64,000 nt of DNA, taken from the NCBI GenBank assembly GCA_905178155.1, contig CAJINV010000003.1, forward strand, positions 4,277,253 to 4,341,252. The letters are read 5' to 3'. The stretch is from Amoebophrya sp. A120. Taxonomy: Eukaryota > Sar > Dinophyceae > Syndiniales > Amoebophryaceae. This document shows positions 22,608-33,833 of the stretch, in pieces (position 1 is the stretch's first letter; each line of letters begins with the position of its first letter). Made by a program: the position numbers and the translations under genes. Under the pieces are notes generated by a model that saw nothing but the letters and a program-made list of their open reading frames with translations, did not search any database and was not told where the DNA came from.

Positions 22608-24290
22608 CAGATCTGACCTCATTCGCAAGGTATGCTCCTTGTGGCCTCACTCCGAAGGCACTACTTTTGGTCCCCTGCGCACGGGAGCTTTTTTGGCCCC
22701 CAGTTCTGACCGCATCCGCAAGGTATGCTCGTTGTGAGCGCAGCGCCCAAGCAGTGCATTTGCTCCCCCGCCCCTCGCGCACGCAAGGGGGCTTTTTTCG
22801 CCACCAGATCTGAACACATCCGCAAGGTATGCTCGCTGTGAGCGCACCTCCGAGGCCGTGCTTTTGCTCCCCTGCGTGCGGGGGCTTTTTTGGCCCCCCG
22901 TTCTGACCGCATCCGCAAGGTATGCTCGTTGGTAGCGCACTACCAGGGCACTGCTTTTGCTCCCCTGCGCACGGGAGCTTTTTCGGCCCCCCGTTCTGAC
23001 CGCATCCGCAAGGTATGCTCGTTGTGAGCGCACCTCCAGGGACGTGCTTTTGCTCCCCTGCGCGCGGGACCTTTTTTGGCCCCCCGTTCTGACCGCATCC
23101 GCAAGGTATGCTCGTTGGTAGCGCACCTCCAAGGAGGTGCGTTTGCTCCCCTGCGCACAGGAGCTTTTTTGGCCCCCCGTTCTGACCGCATGGGCACGGT
23201 ATGCTCGTTGGTAGCGCACTGCGAGGGTTCTACCTTTGCTCCCCTGCGCGCGGGAGCTTTTTTGGCCCCCCGTTCTGACCGCATCCGCAAGGTATGCTCG
23301 TTGTGAGCGCACCTCCAAGAACGTGCTTCTGCTCCCCTGCGCACGGGAGCTTTTTTGGCCCCCCGTTCTGACCGCATCCGCAAGGAGTGCTCGTTGTGAG
23401 CGCACCTCCAAGGACTTGCTTTTGTTCCCGTGCGCACGGGAGCTTTTTTGGTGCCCCGGTCTGACCGCATCCGCAAGGTATGCTCGTTGTGAGCGCACCT
23501 CCAAGGACGTGCTTTTGCTCCCCTGCGCACGGGAGCTTTTTTGGACCCCAAATCTGACCGCAGCCGCAAGGTATGCTCGTTGGTAGCGCACTACTAGGGC
23601 ACTACTTTTGCTCCCCTGCGCACGGGAGCTCTTTTGGCCCCCCGTTTTGAGCGCATCCGCAAGGTATGCTTGTTGGGAGCGCACCTCCAAGGACGCGCTT
23701 TTGCTCCCCTGCGCGCGGAAGCTTTTTTGGCCCCCAAATCTGACCGCATCCGCAAGCTATGCTCGTTGGTAGCGCACTACTAGGGCACTACTTTTGCTCC
23801 CCTGCGCACGGGAGCTTTTTTGGCCCCCCGTTTTGACCGCATCCGCAAGGTATGCTCGTTGGGAGCGCACCTCCAAGGACGCGCTTTTGCTCCCCTGCGC
23901 ACGGGAGCTTTTTTGGCCCCCAAATCTGACCGCATCCGCAGGGTATGCTCGTTGGTAGCGCACTACTAGGGCACTACTTTTGCTCCCCTGCGCACGGAAT
24001 CTTTTTTGGCCCCCCGTTTTGAACGCATCCGCAAGGTATGCTCGTTGTGAGCGCACCTCGAAGGACGTGCTTTTGCTCCCCTGCGCGCGGGAGCTTTTTT
24101 GGGCCCCCGTTCTGACCGCATCCGCAAGGTATGCTCGTTGTGAGCGCACCTCCAAGGACGTGCTTTTGCTCCCCTGCGCACGGGAGCTTTTTTGGCCCCC
24201 CGTTCCGACCGCATCCGCAAGGTGTGCTCGTTGTGAGCGCACCTCCAAGGACGCGCTTTTGCTCCCCTGCGCACGGGAGTTTTTTTGAGC
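22608..24290. repeat. Tandem satellite, 18 copies of a 93-bp unit with hairpin plus T-run
   Basis: Eighteen units are spaced 93 bp apart (one is 104 bp); the marker gctcg falls at 22727, 22831, 22924, 23017 and so on to 24226. Each unit holds the inverted repeat GCTCCC-CTGCGCAC-GGGAGC followed by a run of six or seven T on the + strand, which resembles a terminator hairpin. Some units vary in the right arm of the stem while the T-run is kept. Two sequence subtypes occur (tgtgagcgcacctcc and ggtagcgcactac). The unit is a multiple of three and all three minus-strand frames stay open, which creates long spurious open frames. Confidence 0.93.
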
Positions 24291-25088
24291 CAGCGCCGTG
24301 CGTCCTCGTCAAGAGCAGCATGATAGTGCCTCCAAAATCTCTTCAGAGGTCGGCCTATCGTAACCGCTTTTGCGGCTCGAAAGAAACGCATAGAACGCGT
24401 TGCGTTAGTCACCTCGCTCTGAGTTGTGAAATTCCAAACTTTTATTTTTATCGCGCAGCAAAATCCGCGAATTTTCAAAGTTTTATTTTTATCTGCTGCT
24501 TTTCTGATGGTCCTTGACACAAATGGGATAGCGCAAAGGTGGACCATGATATGTTATGTAGTTAGTGGGCCAAAAGGTACCACACACCATGTCCCGCGGC
24601 GATCTTCCTCCTAGGCGGCCAAAAACAGAACAGGAATTCCACTCACAAGACCGCCCGGCTTAGCGCCCCAGTTTTTGGATTTGGGCCACATATCTACTGA
24701 TTGTGATTTCGACAACCCTAACCCAGTTTCCGCTAGTGGTAGGCACGCTCGGAAAAGGGTATTTCCTTGTTATGGCTAGCATCTCTCTGTCTCTGCGGTG
24801 AGTTCATCGACTTTCAGCCAGGAAGCAAGACGACCAAAGACAACACAGAGACGACATCGACGCAACGACCTAAATAAAAGCGCACTTTCTGTGTCAAGGA
24901 GACGAACATACATGTTGTCGCGAAAAGGAAAACCTATCGACAAATGACTTCCGTCTGGGTGACAACTACATCGCGTCGCTTTTCTTTCGCATAGATAGTA
25001 CTTAGGTTTGCTTTTTAGTTCGTTGTCGCTTGTTGTGCTTCTCGATGCCGCTTGTTACAAAGAGATCCACTCGATCAAACAATCAATG
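24291..25088. other. Intergenic spacer
   Basis: About 800 bases between the satellite and the next gene's stop codon. A short direct similarity (aaacttttatttttatc near 24438, aagttttatttttatc near 24479) is present; otherwise I see nothing. Confidence 0.45.
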
Positions 25089-26574
25089 TCATTTTTCGTC
25101 CTCGTCGCTGAGCTCTAGGAGTTCCATCATACGCATAGCAAGCTCCTCTGCCCGATTGCGGCGCGCGTCATCGGAGAGGTTTTCGTTTTTCGCCTGCACA
25201 TGAGCCGATCGCATGTGTTGCATCAAAGTGTCCAATGCTTCCAAGTGTTCGGCTTGATCCTCTTCCGCAGCGTTTTCTAGTTCTACGGATGTAGCTGGCT
25301 TTTGTCCCTGCCTTGCTTTCTCACAGCATTCTCGTTGTGCCCCCGCGACTTCCTGGTGCAACGCGGTACTAGCTACTTTCGAGGGTGAGTCGGAACTCAA
25401 AACTAGGTCTCCATCCTCTGCGCCTCTCGATGTTGGCTCCAATGCAGGCGAAGCATCGTCGGTTGATGGGGTGCTATCACGGAGAAGCGCATCGCTCTCG
25501 CGGTTTTTTATCACTACACCGAGGTCCCGGCGTATGGGTGACGCTGGGCTGGTGGTTCGCCCTTCATTAGTCTCAGTTTTTTTCTTTGCCTCAACTGGTT
25601 GTATGACGGGCCACATATGACACAAAAAGGTCTCCCGGATTTCCTCTGTGGCAGAAACGTCTGCTGCACTTTGGTCGACAAAAGAATTCGGCTCCGCACC
25701 GCATGATTCTGGGTGTGCTCCTCTCAACAAAGAGCCAATGGGAAAAGGTTTCTGTGCGGGCAGCAGCTGCGTGTCGTCTCGCTCTCGGCCAAGGAAATCC
25801 CGAACTTCCTCTTCCTTGATGGCTATTCGCTGGAAACCGTGATCCAGGCACAGGTCAATGTCTGTAGTTGTCAATATTTTATTTCTCGAGGAATTGCTTT
25901 AGCTTTAGGACCGAGAAACGCAAATGAAAATCCAATGTGCGGAGAAGTTCATCATGTGACCATCCTACGCTACTTTTTACTCACATGTTTTCTTGCGCAG
26001 ACGCAAACCAGAAGACAGAAGTTTGAAGAAAAAAAAATGTCAATGGCAAAAGCATTGATATAGCTTTTCTACGCTGTTCCCGTTCCTGGTCATCCTGCTC
26101 CTCTACACGGAAAGCAGACACCTCACCTCGGTCGTTCCGTTTTCCGTCCTGAGCATTCAGAACGCAAACCGCCAACCGAAATTGTTCAGCAATCTCTTCC
26201 TCTGCCCCGTCACCCCCTGTTTCGGCAGAGTTTGAGGAAAATGCCGCCGACGCAGATGGTCGCGCCTCCAACAGGTCCCGCAATTCGGACAGACCTCGGT
26301 AGATTAGTACGATTCCAGCGTCCGGCCTTTCGCTTTCGGTTGCTTTAGCGTCTTCCCTGCGTGTGAACGCTATTCGTGCCTGGAAATACTTCGTTACCAA
26401 AGTCTTGTCGGGAAAAAGGTTTTCCACAAACCTGTACGCATTTTCGGAAAACCCTGCATCATGCCGGCTTACTACCACTGAGATCTTGTTATTTGCTGGC
26501 GGTGGCGCAGCAGAGTATTGCTGCGAATCACCGCATGCTGCGGACGCCTCCTTGTCGGCATCGGCTGTATCCAT
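25089..26574 (-). CDS. AAGAB/p34-like adaptin-binding protein
   Basis: Two exons, 26574-26073 and 25861-25089, join through a GT-AG phase-1 intron as ...EREQHIDLCLDHGFQR, giving 424 residues. The N-terminal part (ISVVVSRHDAGFSENAYRFV) looks like a small GTPase-like fold. The segment DLCLDHGFQRI and the C-terminal helix pair (EALDTLMQHMRSAH, then LSDDARRNRAEELAMRMMEL ending in SDEDEK) match the arrangement of alpha- and gamma-adaptin binding protein p34 (AAGAB) and yeast Irc6, chaperones for assembly of clathrin adaptor complexes. A Ser/Glu-rich insert separates the parts. The start is the first ATG with a good context (CGCAAAATGGAT); the frame is open further upstream. The family call rests on the C-terminal pattern and is moderate. 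Confidence 0.65.
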
Positions 26575-27670
26575 TTTGCGCAAAAAATGATAGTAGTCTA
26601 AATGTTGATGTTCAGAATAAATTGACTCTTCTCCAATTAGGGGTGAAATAGCAAAACCTTGAACAAAACTTCTTCCTATGTCGCTGATACGATCAAGGAT
26701 GATAATTGGCCTTTCTGCAAGCATGGCGCAGTTGGAGTCTATTTACTGCAGAAGACCTCGAAAAAATCCTTGAGGTGGGGCGGATCGGAGAAGGAGAAAA
26801 AGAAAAAAGACCTCATACGTCTGCAACACATACACGTTCACGTTGTGATCCGAATGCATTACCCGAATAGATCAACTGAAATTCTGAAATTCTTTACTTG
26901 TGGTCAGTCCGACAATGTCGAGGAACGCAAAAGTAGTCTTGTACAGATGGAACGTGATGCCGTAACCTGTGCTGTTTCCGGCTCGATCTTTTGTACAGAT
27001 AAATTTTCTTGAAGGCCTCCGTCGACAAATCAATATGTACAGGCGTTTTGTGGATACGTCAAATACAAGATTTCTCAAACGCAACATAGATACAATCAAA
27101 GAAAGTTAACGCAAACCGCAAGCGCAATCCGTATGAAATAACGAGAAGCGAATTTGTTACAGCCTCCGTTTTCTCGCTGTGGCGATTATGACTATCGCAC
27201 AAAGGTAATCCATGACATAAACTAACATGACATAAACGTATAGAGAACAAAAGCGATGGTGTAATCTAGATCAATACTTTAATGGCTAACTCAAGTGTGA
27301 ATAAATTAGGTGCGACTAAACACTTCGATACCGTTACTTACGAAAGCGCAAACCCGCCATTCTTGCGTTTGCGACTTCGAAACCGAAAGTGGTTCATTGG
27401 GAATAGAAAATACAAAAAGGTTCATCAAACGAGCAGCTCTACGCGACCGCGCGCATTCTTTGATCTTCAAAGTGAGGCACCACGACGCAGTATCGCAACA
27501 ATACGACCGTGGAGAATTAGCAAGCACTAGAATCTGGAAAGCACATGAAGACGTAGGTTTCTGTTAGTACACAGAAGATCAGCTTTCTACGTGAATAGAA
27601 ATTCTTTATCTAGCGTCATCTTTCTACTCACGTTCTTTGTCACGTAAAAACAGTTTTCATCCACCGTCCA
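26575..27670. other. Intergenic spacer
   Basis: About 1.1 kb, AT-rich. Short open frames occur on both strands but none shows domain signal or consistent splicing. No repeat is recognised. Confidence 0.5.
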
Positions 27671-29475
27671 CTAGTGCGGCTCAATCATGTTGCCACGCTT
27701 CATGGAGCCGCAGCTCGGATCGCGGCTGAACCACATGTGCATCTGCCAGCGCGCCGATTCCAGCTGCTCGGTGCCGTAGTGACTCGGGCACCCCGCGGCT
27801 CTCATGGTGGAAACGTTGTGCTTTTTGAGGTTCCCCGGGTTGTAGCTCAAACCGGACTCGTGACTGAGGCCCGCCGTGTACTTGCACCACGTCATCGGCT
27901 CGGTGTACGACAATGGCATAATTTCTCGCTCCATCGCACAGAGGCTCGCGTACCTGTCGTGTTGGATCGTTTATTGTTTTTGCTTCGTCCTTTTTGCAGC
28001 TTTTTGTGCATTAGGGGCGTCATCTAGTCACGAGGAAATCGCCACGTTCAACTGCATGCACCACAATGTGAAACAACAAAACAAAGACTCACAGCGACAA
28101 CTTGATCTTCTACATACGAGATGATCCAAATGTAAGAAGTATACTTGTTCTCTTCCGGGGTGTATTGGTCTTGCAGATCTACCCTAAGGTCGGATCCAGG
28201 ATTTAATCTTGTCCATGAAAGCGAATACTTCGGGTCCCGATGAAACCACTGCGCCGTACCGTATGGGTTGTACTGTTTATTTTTTTCGTGAAAATCAATT
28301 TTGATTTTTACACGTTCGCAAGAAGATTTAAACCACAAAACTCAACATATACTTTCATACTTCTCTCAATTCCTGAGCCCGCGCGTTGGCGTCTCCGAGT
28401 TTCTTGCCGATGACAGTTTCCGAGTACACAGCTGGTTGATTCGTGCTGGTACCAGGCACTCTTTGTATTTGCTTCATCGACTTTTTCTTCTGCAGGGCTT
28501 TCGGATTGTCAATGGCGCGCTCGAGCTTCGAAGGACCGCATTTACCTGTTTTTGTTTTATACTAGAAGGACGATCATTTTCTATCCATCTTATGGTCGAA
28601 AAACAATCTTTTGCGCACCATGTCAAGAGTTCGCATCAAGATCAATTGTTCAACACAAAAACCGCATGAGATCGAAAAAGTAATCCTAATTCAAATAATT
28701 TCTGTACCGAGCCTCTGGTAGGCAATTTCTATTCCCTGGTGCCACCTTGTCGAGAATTGGTTGCATGGCCCCTTCTTCGGGATATACCCGAGGTACTTAC
28801 TCACATTTGTGACATACTTCGGCTGGTCAACCCTTGGCATGTGGCCAATTTTTCGGGCTGGAATCTTGTGTAGTCTGCCGAGCTGAAAATGAAATGCATT
28901 CATATGCCATCAGATGAAAACCGATCAATTTTCAAGCCTGTACCTGCCACGCTGAACTTTCTTCAAAAATAAAACTAGAACCACTCAAAGCAACGCACAT
29001 CTCAACGCAGGCAGGTACCTGTATGTCATCAATGCCGGTGTGCTCGTGCCCTGGCTTGTCGCAGTACTTTCGAAATGCCGCATGGTTATCAAATGTAAAA
29101 ATGTCTGGGTCTGGAAGAATCCGAACTTGTGGTGCTGCATTTGGATTCTAAAAAAATCTGTATTGCATGACCAAAAAAGGAAATGCAATTTTGGCTACGC
29201 GGAGAGGGAATTTGTCATGCGGAATACGCATCAAGAAGCCCTCAAAAGATCCGTATTGCTAGAGTATGCATCACAGACATCATGGCTCATGCAAAACGTG
29301 CATGACAAGTGTCACAATCTTCCAGACCCAGACATTTTTACATTTGATAATGGTGAGTTTTTGACAACCGGTCCTGGGGTCCGAAATAAATCGGCGTGGG
29401 GCCCGTGTCTTGCACCGGAATGCGCAAATTTCGGCCCTCATCGTTGTATCCGCGGACTTCGTCCGCACCCGACAT
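27671..29475 (-). CDS. Unknown protein, six exons, one introner
   Basis: The start is ATG 29475 (MSGADEVRGYNDEGRNLRI). Exons are 29475-29350, 29081-29019, 28882-28708, 28545-28361, 28272-28093 and about 27953-27671, giving about 337 residues. Introns 2-4 are GT-AG and phase-consistent; intron 1 is an introner; the last junction does not close with canonical sites (one base off between GCT|GTGAGT and CAG|GTACGC), so its exact position is open. The product has basic and aromatic segments (RLHKIPARKIGHMPRVDQPK, NPYGTAQWFHRDPKYSLSW) and several Trp, His and Tyr residues near the end (WQMHMWFSRDP). No domain is recognised. Strong conservation of frame across exons shows it is a real gene. Confidence 0.75.
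29087..29349. mobile_element. Introner element, family I (copy 1), 263 bp
   Basis: The terminal inverted repeats begin TATCAAATGTAAAAATGTCT and continue about 33 bp through gggtctggaaga, with the complement at the other end. The target-site duplication is atggt (29082-29086 and 29350-29354). Exact removal restores KTHHAAFRKYC in frame. By its interior this copy lies in the opposite orientation to the other three family I copies. Confidence 0.92.
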
Positions 29476-30516
29476 TGTAGTTCTACGAGATCTTCAATTC
29501 AAAACTAGTCTACAAAAAAAAGTATCTTTCCCGCAAACAAAAAAAGTACCCGGTTCTGTCTGAAACAACGATGAGTGTCCTTCGTAGCGAGCGTTTGCGG
29601 CAGCCCAGGAAAACTTTGAACTTCACAACGAAGGTAAGTTGTAGAAAGTTAAACACGATTCCAACAAAATCAAAAACCAAACAGATTGACGAAGGCCCAA
29701 CGAATCCGTATGCATGTCCACGTCTGTGATTGATTCCTGCTTTAGACTAGGTTATTTTCAAACGAGACAAAATGAAATTGCAAACAGTTATTTTCATTAC
29801 GAAGATTTAACGATGTTGTAAATAACAATGAGGAGCAGTAGAAACACAAAAATAGGAGAAGACCGACGGGACTAAGATTTGTGACGAGTTGACGATATGC
29901 GATCATACTGGCACGAGTTTCGACGTCCGAACGGGAAAGAGTAGGGAAACATCAGCTATCAAATTACTGAATACACGACAACAAAGTAGAACCTGTCTTC
30001 CCATACCCACACCCGAGACTGTAGATGTACCTAATGCTTTCCCAGACTTTCCTTTATCCTTTGTTCCGTCCCGACAATTCCTTCGACGCGAAATTACACG
30101 TCTGAGAGATGAACAAACAAGAGGCAACCTGGCGGGCATTGTTGACCCACAGTTCTATAGCACGTAGCCCGGCACAAGCCAAGAAGCTGGACCTGAATGT
30201 ACTTAAGTTCCGACTCCAGATGTTGAGCGAGAGTGGGCGCAAGACCATTGTACACATGTATACTGCGTTCTAGATGCAGCAGGGCCGTCTTGAACGGATG
30301 CAACGTGACTTCAACAGCATCCCTTAGGCTTAGTAGCTATTCTTCAGCGATGTTGTAGACGTGTCAATGCTAAAACTCTTGTTCAAGCGCATGCACAGCG
30401 AGGAAATAGCGCTTTATTCATCGTACAGTTCCACGAAATAAAAAATCATGGTTCTTGGTGAGCTATCATCCTGGCTCCAGCTTCGTGTCACATTTATTCG
30501 CTTCGCCACTACTACT
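29476..30516. other. Intergenic spacer
   Basis: About 1 kb with no convincing gene on either strand. No repeat is recognised. Confidence 0.5.
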
Positions 30517-31724
30517 TCAGACTGCATTTTCATCCCTCAATCGGTAGTAGTACACCGGGCTGCCCGAATCCTTTTCCCGATCGCTGGTGGGATCGATCTT
30601 GCTCCAGGAAAACGGTAGGTTCTCCTTGCGCTCCTCCACCAATTTCGACGAACAGGCGGTGACGCCCTCGATCCCGTGCATGGAAACAAACATGCGCAGC
30701 TTTTTCGGCAGGGCGGCGCACACCTGTCCGAGCTGCTCGCGGGAGAAGGAGAAGTTGTATACGAGCGTGGCATCGTCCATTTTCGCTTTGGTAAAGTCCT
30801 TCTTCCGGAAATCGATCTTGCGCACGTTGTCGGGCGATCCGGTGAGCGACCGAATCTGCTCCGGGGACAGTTTCCCGCACTGCTCCGGGAGGGACTCCTG
30901 CGTCTTCCGAAACAGAGAGGAGAACCCCTTCGTATCCTTTTTGTTGATCTGGTTCACCTCCTGCACCTTCGTCAGCGAGTTTCTCAACAGAAACAGCTTC
31001 GCGTTCTGCGCGGCGTCGTACCGCGTCGGCTCGAATTCGATCCCGATGGCCCGCTTCACCGGCGTCGTCAGCGCGGTCTGCACGACGGCTTTACCGAGCC
31101 CGCTTCCGAGGTCGTAGAAAACGTCATTGGCCGTCACGTCCATGCGCCAGAGGATCTGCGCCAACGAGTCGGAAAGCACTTCCCCGTACAACGGGCTGCC
31201 CCCCACTGCCTTCAGCGCCGCCTGCTCCTTCTCCGGCACGTAAAATCCCGAGGGCAGACTCCCGTAAACAGTGTTCACCAGGTCGCCTGCGCAGGCGCTC
31301 AACTGCCGAAAGCCTTGCTCAGCCTTCGCGATCACATCAGCACGACGCTGCAGGGGCACCATGTTGCGTCGCACAAACGAGGCGCCCCGCACATCTTGTA
31401 TGAATTGCAAAAATGTCTGGGTCTGGAAGAGTGCAGGAGTTTGCCATGCATATTTTGCATGCCCCGTGAGGTCTGTGATGCATGCCCTGGCATCAGAGAT
31501 TTTGCGAGGGCTTTCTGATGCTCATACCGCATGAGAAATGCCCTCTCCGCGTAGCACAAACTACGCGTCTTTTGCTGTTCATGCAATACAGATTTTATGT
31601 AGAGTCCAAAGGTAGCATCACAAGTTGCATCCTTCCAGACCCAGACACTTTTGCATTTGATATCTTGATGAAGGAAGCAAACCTGGTGCAGCAGGAGAAC
31701 CAGAAACCGCGGCACACCGTACAT
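30517..31724 (-). CDS. DOT1-like methyltransferase with hydrophobic N-terminus (copy 1)
   Basis: Exons 31724-31663 and 31393-30517 give 312 residues; the intron is an introner. The first 20 residues (MYGVPRFLVLLLHQVCFLHQ) look like a signal peptide or anchor. The core has the S-adenosylmethionine-binding pattern of the DOT1 family: SPLYGEV, then NDVFYDLGSGLGKAVVQTAL and IGIEFEPTRYDAA. DOT1 enzymes methylate lysine in the histone H3 core. A catalytic (D/N)PP(F/Y)-type loop is not visible, so the target cannot be inferred; the second half (YNFSFSREQLGQVCAALPK) fits the family fold. The tandem neighbour at 32549-33340 is a clear paralogue with the same core. Secretion or organelle targeting is inferred from the N-terminus alone. 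Confidence 0.82.
31399..31662. mobile_element. Introner element, family I (copy 2), 264 bp
   Basis: The terminal inverted repeats contain tgtctgggtctggaaga and its complement. The target-site duplication is tcttg (31394-31398 and 31663-31667). Exact removal joins CFLHQ to DVRGASF in frame, placing the element just after the hydrophobic leader of the methyltransferase. Confidence 0.92.
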
Positions 31725-31948
31725 GGCAGTAGTTTTGCACTAACGTATTTCTCAGTGTCGTGGTAGTCGTGTGAGCAGGATTTAATGCTAGTACTGCTGC
31801 AGCTTCGGCTGTATGCAAAAAAACCGTAGCTACAAGATTCAAAAATTTGTTATGTTGAAAGCAGAAATCGCGAAGAAGCACACTTCTTACGCCAGGTTGG
31901 TGGAATCGGTCCGTGAAATCGTTATCGTATTTTGCTTACTAGTGCCTC

Positions 31949-32197
31949 TCAACTTGTATGGTGCACCTCTTCTCCGTGTTCTCGATCTTGGGCCGCGTCA
32001 TGAGGTCGCTCAAATGAATCCAGGTAGATGCAGCGCCGGTATGGATCATCACCATCGTTTGAGATCTTTTCCCACCCTACCGCAGGCGGATGGAGTAACA
32101 CATCTTCGGTGAGATTGATACACCTCACGTCATAGCGCCATTCTCGTAGGAGCTGCAAGTTGTCACTGTCTCCTGCTACCTTCTTCTCATGCGTCAT
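31949..32197 (-). CDS. Possible small gene between the two methyltransferases
   Basis: A minus-strand frame from ATG 32197 encodes 82 residues beginning MTHEKKVAGDSDNLQLLREW with a balanced, protein-like composition. In the overlapping +1 frame the last part reads WIHLSDLMTRPKIENTEKRC and ends in its own stop at about 31946, which is equally protein-like. One frame may be real with the other accidental, or this may be a frameshifted relic or a 3' exon. No family is recognised. Confidence 0.3.
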   Translation of the reverse strand: MTHEKKVAGDSDNLQLLREWRYDVRCINLTEDVLLHPPAVGWEKISNDGDDPYRRCIYLDSFERPHDAAQDREHGEEVHHTS

Positions 32198-32548
32198 CTT
32201 GGGAGAGCCATCTACTACATTGCGAAACGTATGTCCTGCTCTGATTCAGCTTTACTTCATCTTGGTTTCATCTTTTTATCCTTATACATTCAGCCAAAAA
32301 ACGCAAGAAACTGTATCTGGTTGCTTTCCTGGTTCATTCTTTTCTTTTGGAAACGTCTGTCTGAGTCATCGCCAAGCTACTAGTCGTCTTGAACAACGAG
32401 AATTGCGCCCGAATCCGGTCACCGTTACATGATCATGGAGTTTCTGATGTTTGGCTGTGAGGACGCCGCGAGCCCGGCGCCGCTGCACTATGAGAATCGC
32501 CTTTGCGTTCGCTTCTCCTCCGGCTTTGCACCCAGTTCTTCTACTCGT

Positions 32549-33340
32549 TCACGCATGCGGCTGGTAGAAGTAGATCGAACTTCCACCGGATTTTCGGCTC
32601 CACGACATGGGTAACTGCATGACGTGCGCTTTCCAGAACTTTCGGGTACAATTTTCCACGTCCCCGAGATCCTTGAGAACCACAAACATGCGCACCTTTT
32701 TTTGTGGAAGCAAATCGCAGATCTTTCCCAGCAATTCCGTAGAGAAACAGGTTGCGCATGAGTAGGCGATGGTGGCATCGTCGAGGGTCGCCTTCGCGAA
32801 GTCCTTCTGCTCAAACTCGATCACCCTATCGGCCGCCGCCGGCGTTCCCAGCACTGCCTTGCGTGCTTGGAGCGCCGTTTTGTGTCTTGTCGCTTCGAAT
32901 TCGATACCGACTGCTTTCTTCACGGGTGTGGTGAGCGCGGTTTGAAGCACCGTCTTCCCGATTCCCGACCCGAGATCGTAGAAGACATCGTCTCTCGTGG
33001 GCTTCACGTACTCCAGAACTTTCGCCAACGACTCCGGTAGAATTTCCCCGTAAATCGGCGAACCCCCTACCGCCTCCAGTGCCTTTTGCTCTTGTGCCGG
33101 GATGTTAAATCCCGGATTCAAGTCCTCGTACGTCTTGGTCAACAACGTTGATGCTTCATCCGTGTCGAAAACGCCCCCGGGGGCTCTTTTTGCGGCCTCG
33201 GTCTTCAACTTGCTCTTACCTTGGCCCAGCATCAACTTGTGCCGCAAAACGTTTGCGCATTCGACGACACAAAAATGCGGGGTGAGCAGCACTGCCAAGC
33301 CGGCGAAACGCCAGGCAGCAGAACTATACGCGACAAGCAT
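32549..33340 (-). CDS. DOT1-like methyltransferase with signal-like N-terminus (copy 2)
   Basis: This is a single exon of 263 residues. The N-terminus (MLVAYSSAAWRFAGLAVLLT, ending PHFCVVECA) looks like a signal peptide with an A-x-A-like cleavage region. The core repeats the copy-1 pattern: GFNIPAQEQKALEAVGGSPI, DDVFYDLGSGIGKTVLQTAL and AVGIEFEATRHKTA, followed by KDFAKATLDDATIAYSCATC, the equivalent of the copy-1 KDFTKAKMDDATLVYNFSF. It is about 50 residues shorter than copy 1, mainly lacking an insert after the binding motif. It has no introner at the position used by copy 1, so that insertion came after the duplication or was lost. Confidence 0.82.
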   Translation of the reverse strand: MLVAYSSAAWRFAGLAVLLTPHFCVVECANVLRHKLMLGQGKSKLKTEAAKRAPGGVFDTDEASTLLTKTYEDLNPGFNIPAQEQKALEAVGGSPIYGEILPESLAKVLEYVKPTRDDVFYDLGSGIGKTVLQTALTTPVKKAVGIEFEATRHKTALQARKAVLGTPAAADRVIEFEQKDFAKATLDDATIAYSCATCFSTELLGKICDLLPQKKVRMFVVLKDLGDVENCTRKFWKAHVMQLPMSWSRKSGGSSIYFYQPHA

Positions 33341-33833
33341 ATTTTCACACTACCATGCTCCGGCGTTAGCGGTGCTGTTCAGGGTGGGATGATTTAAGTA
33401 GAAGGTGAAAAAGAAAAGCTACAGTGCAGTCCGTCATGTGAAAACCTCCTATCGAAACCATGTCGCGCACACTCTTCACCAACTCTCAGAATTCTTCCCT
33501 TCCAAGAAACATGCTTCCATAAACGTAGCCTCACATCAACATACATAGGACACTCTGACTCTAGGGGTTTCTGCTCGTTGTTCCACCTTTTGGACAATCT
33601 GGTCCCTGTGACGGCGCGCCAACACGCTATGGCTAATATCCCATTCCCATATAGGCCGCTTAAGCACATAGCAAGAGACAGCCTGTGCATTTCAGTTGTA
33701 GCCGTAGCTGCCGATAGATCTTGATCCTGGTAGGTACGCGTTTGCTTTGTTGAGTAGTAGACTAAAAGAATTTCTGAATGCGAACCGAGTCTGGGACTGC
33801 AGCCCAAGGGAAAATTGTAACCGCGACTGTTCA
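33341..33833. other. Intergenic spacer
   Basis: About 490 bases with no coding frame of note and no repeat. Confidence 0.5.

Noticed and set aside
22608-24290. CRISPR array
   Set aside because: The repeats are contiguous 93-bp tandem units without unique spacers, and the genome is eukaryotic.
22608-24290. Bacterial rho-independent terminators
   Set aside because: The hairpin plus T-run looks like one, but the surrounding genes are eukaryotic with introns, so a bacterial terminator function does not apply.
22647-24547. Long open frames of 190-350 codons on both strands with 31-residue repeats
   Set aside because: They arise because the 93-bp satellite unit is divisible by three and lacks stops in several frames at once; three minus-strand frames are open together, so none is likely to be a real gene.
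29087-29349. Introner as an open reading frame with peptide motif CKNVWVW seen at several loci
   Set aside because: The repeated peptide is only a translation of the conserved terminal inverted repeat and is removed with the intron.
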